This document shows, one piece after another, positions 62,941 through 64,000 of a DNA stretch of 64,000 nucleotides (the first letter of the stretch is position 1; every line of letters begins with the position of its first letter). The stretch is from contig NZ_VDBO01000012.1 in assembly GCF_005930355.1 (NCBI RefSeq), forward strand, positions 83,993-147,992. Reading direction: 5' to 3'. Source of the stretch: Paenibacillus sinopodophylli. GTDB taxonomy: Bacteria > Bacillota > Bacilli > Paenibacillales > Paenibacillaceae. Position numbers and translations under genes: made by a program. Under the pieces are notes generated by a model that saw only the letters and a program-made list of their open reading frames with translations, made no database searches and was not told where the DNA came from.

Positions 62941-63417
62941 TTATAGTTCTTTTGGATTTTTGTAACACCAATTTCCATCATAAGGTTTATTCGCTATCTT
63001 TTCGAAGTCGTTTAACGTATAAAACCAATCCTCTTCCAACCATATTTTCGAATCTGGATAGGTTTTTAGAAATTTAAATAGGATATTAAATAATAAGTCT
63101 TCATTGTCACAAAAATCATCTACTATTATTGCTTCAAAAAATTCTGTGTCTTTTCCTAACCAATCAAAGGAAATGTTTTGAAATTTAAAAGGCTCATCAT
63201 AGAAATCAATACATAATTGCCTTGACGAGCTTTCAACAAATGGCAGATCACTTATATTTGCTCTGACATGTTTTAATTGGTTATCACCATCTTCCTTCTT
63301 AAAATTGATTCCATAAAATAAGTTTAACTCAGTGCAAAAATCTTCTGTATATTGCAAAAGATTGGTTAACGGAATGTTACTTCCAGTTTCAAATAAAACG
63401 AACGCAGAAATACCCAT
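62941..63417 (-). CDS. Immunity-type protein of the PD-(D/E)xK-like toxin
   Basis: 158 residues: MGISAFVLFETGSNIPLTNL, ANISDLPFVESSSRQLCIDF, VDDFCDNEDLLFNILFKFLK, KIWLEEDWFYTLNDFEKIAN. Paralogue of 59164-59649 and of the decayed copy at 48913. ATG overlaps the toxin stop (TAATG), strong evidence for a toxin-immunity pair. Family name not known to me. Confidence 0.78.
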   Translation of the reverse strand: MGISAFVLFETGSNIPLTNLLQYTEDFCTELNLFYGINFKKEDGDNQLKHVRANISDLPFVESSSRQLCIDFYDEPFKFQNISFDWLGKDTEFFEAIIVDDFCDNEDLLFNILFKFLKTYPDSKIWLEEDWFYTLNDFEKIANKPYDGNWCYKNPKEL

Positions 63418-64000
63418 TATTTTAACACCTTTCCTAATTCCTCTAACGAATTAACTATTGTTATACCTTTTTCTTTAAGATAGTTAACCTTCGCTAATGT
63501 TTGAGGATTTGTAGTTGTGATTGCTTCTTCAATATAAACAATAACTTCCTTACCCTCATAATTAAAAAATTGAGGATGATTTGGATCAATGAGCCTATCA
63601 ATTTGATCTGTTTTAATTGCTGATGCTGATTTCTTGACTTCAATAATTTGTTTACTTGTTACTACATCTAAATCAGTTGCTTTTTTCCCTGTAGCATCTA
63701 ACACCTCTTGCCCAAACCCTGTTACATTTGTTTTTTGTTGAACAAAATCTCCAACTTTCCCTTCAATAGCCTTCCCTGCGTTGGAACTATTTTTAGCGCT
63801 TTCAATTGCACTTGAAATGTTCTTAGGGTTTTGTTCAATCCACTTAATAATATTTCCATCTGGATTTTTAAATTCAACTTCTAACCCTTTATTTGTTTTC
63901 GTTATTACTGGATCATTGAAATTACCCGTCCCCTCAGTATCCAACGGCTTATCCTGATTAGGCTTTAAGTGCTCGTCTACATGGGGTTTTATGTCATCAA
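63417..64000 (-). CDS. Polymorphic toxin, PD-(D/E)xK-like nuclease C-terminus (5' end outside window)
   Basis: Open to the window edge. The right part DEHLKPNQDKPLDTEGTG is the shared hinge seen in the other two toxins; the unique C-terminus follows. KATDLDVVTSKQIIEVKKSA has the Asp...Glu-x-Lys pattern of restriction-endonuclease-like nucleases, with IEGKVGDFVQQKT upstream and a C-terminal helix TLAKVNYLKEKGITIVNSLE. Since the gene continues rightward it may be the complete, expressed toxin from which the orphan cassettes derive, or another orphan. Confidence 0.72.
   Translation of the reverse strand, partial: DDIKPHVDEHLKPNQDKPLDTEGTGNFNDPVITKTNKGLEVEFKNPDGNIIKWIEQNPKNISSAIESAKNSSNAGKAIEGKVGDFVQQKTNVTGFGQEVLDATGKKATDLDVVTSKQIIEVKKSASAIKTDQIDRLIDPNHPQFFNYEGKEVIVYIEEAITTTNPQTLAKVNYLKEKGITIVNSLEELGKVLK

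Overview
The window reads as chromosome of a spore-former-type Gram-positive, most likely Paenibacillus or a close relative. The evidence is S-layer-homology (SLH) surface anchors, LplA/LplB/LplC-type oligosaccharide transporters, a membrane-bound AraC regulator, a YfmM-type ABC-F protein, strong AGGAGG ribosome sites with frequent TTG/GTG starts, and CcpA-type cre sites. Genus assignment is inference.

Region 1 (1-22.1 kb) is a polysaccharide and L-fucose utilisation locus, almost all on the minus strand. It holds an SLH-anchored GH27 enzyme with many repeated domains, two paralogous solute-binding lipoproteins, two permeases, a membrane AraC regulator and a GH95 fucosidase. Next to these is a four-enzyme set matching non-phosphorylative L-fucose breakdown: an L-fucose dehydrogenase-like SDR, an enolase-superfamily acid-sugar dehydratase, a second SDR and an FAH-family hydrolase. 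A divergent cytosolic AraC regulator sits at the head. Two cre-like sites and a set of direct repeats next to the transporter promoter suggest catabolite repression plus AraC activation.

Region 2 (22.1-32.4 kb) is a long minus-strand operon. It encodes an NMT1/THI5-type ABC importer, homologues of RutA, RutB and a RutF-like flavin reductase, an M20 hydrolase, an FMN reductase, a TetR-type regulator with an extra flavodoxin-like half, and a DHA2 exporter. It looks like an uptake and ring-opening pathway for an N-heterocycle related to pyrimidines. Its promoter is followed by a near-perfect 42-bp palindrome, a likely repressor operator.

Region 3 (32.4-39.7 kb) carries ordinary chromosomal genes: a MidA-type methyltransferase, an ABC-F protein, an EAL protein, a YdeI-type protein, DUF805, a VOC protein, and an ArsR/SRPBCC pair with a clear operator.

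Region 4 (39.7-48.65 kb) is a cobalamin riboswitch-controlled operon. It has a huge SLH protein with two intrinsic-factor-like barrels and a transcobalamin-C-like (DUF4430) domain, a second membrane-tethered DUF4430 protein, and a complete ECF transporter (T, fused A-A', S). Together these suggest cell-surface capture of vitamin B12 handed to an ECF importer, resembling animal intrinsic factor.

Region 5 (48.9-64 kb) is AT-rich and unstable: an array of orphan polymorphic-toxin C-terminal cassettes with their immunity genes. It includes a deaminase-like toxin with SUKH immunity, an EndoU toxin with CdiI immunity, a PD-(D/E)xK-like toxin with a paralogous immunity family, and several decayed remnants. 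Cassettes share an N-terminal segment and a repeated intergenic unit, including a 1.2-kb near-identical duplication. They are interrupted by IS1182-like (with an internal inversion), IS110, IS256 and truncated IS110 elements and by a small Rep/XRE/serine-recombinase element. The array continues past the right edge.
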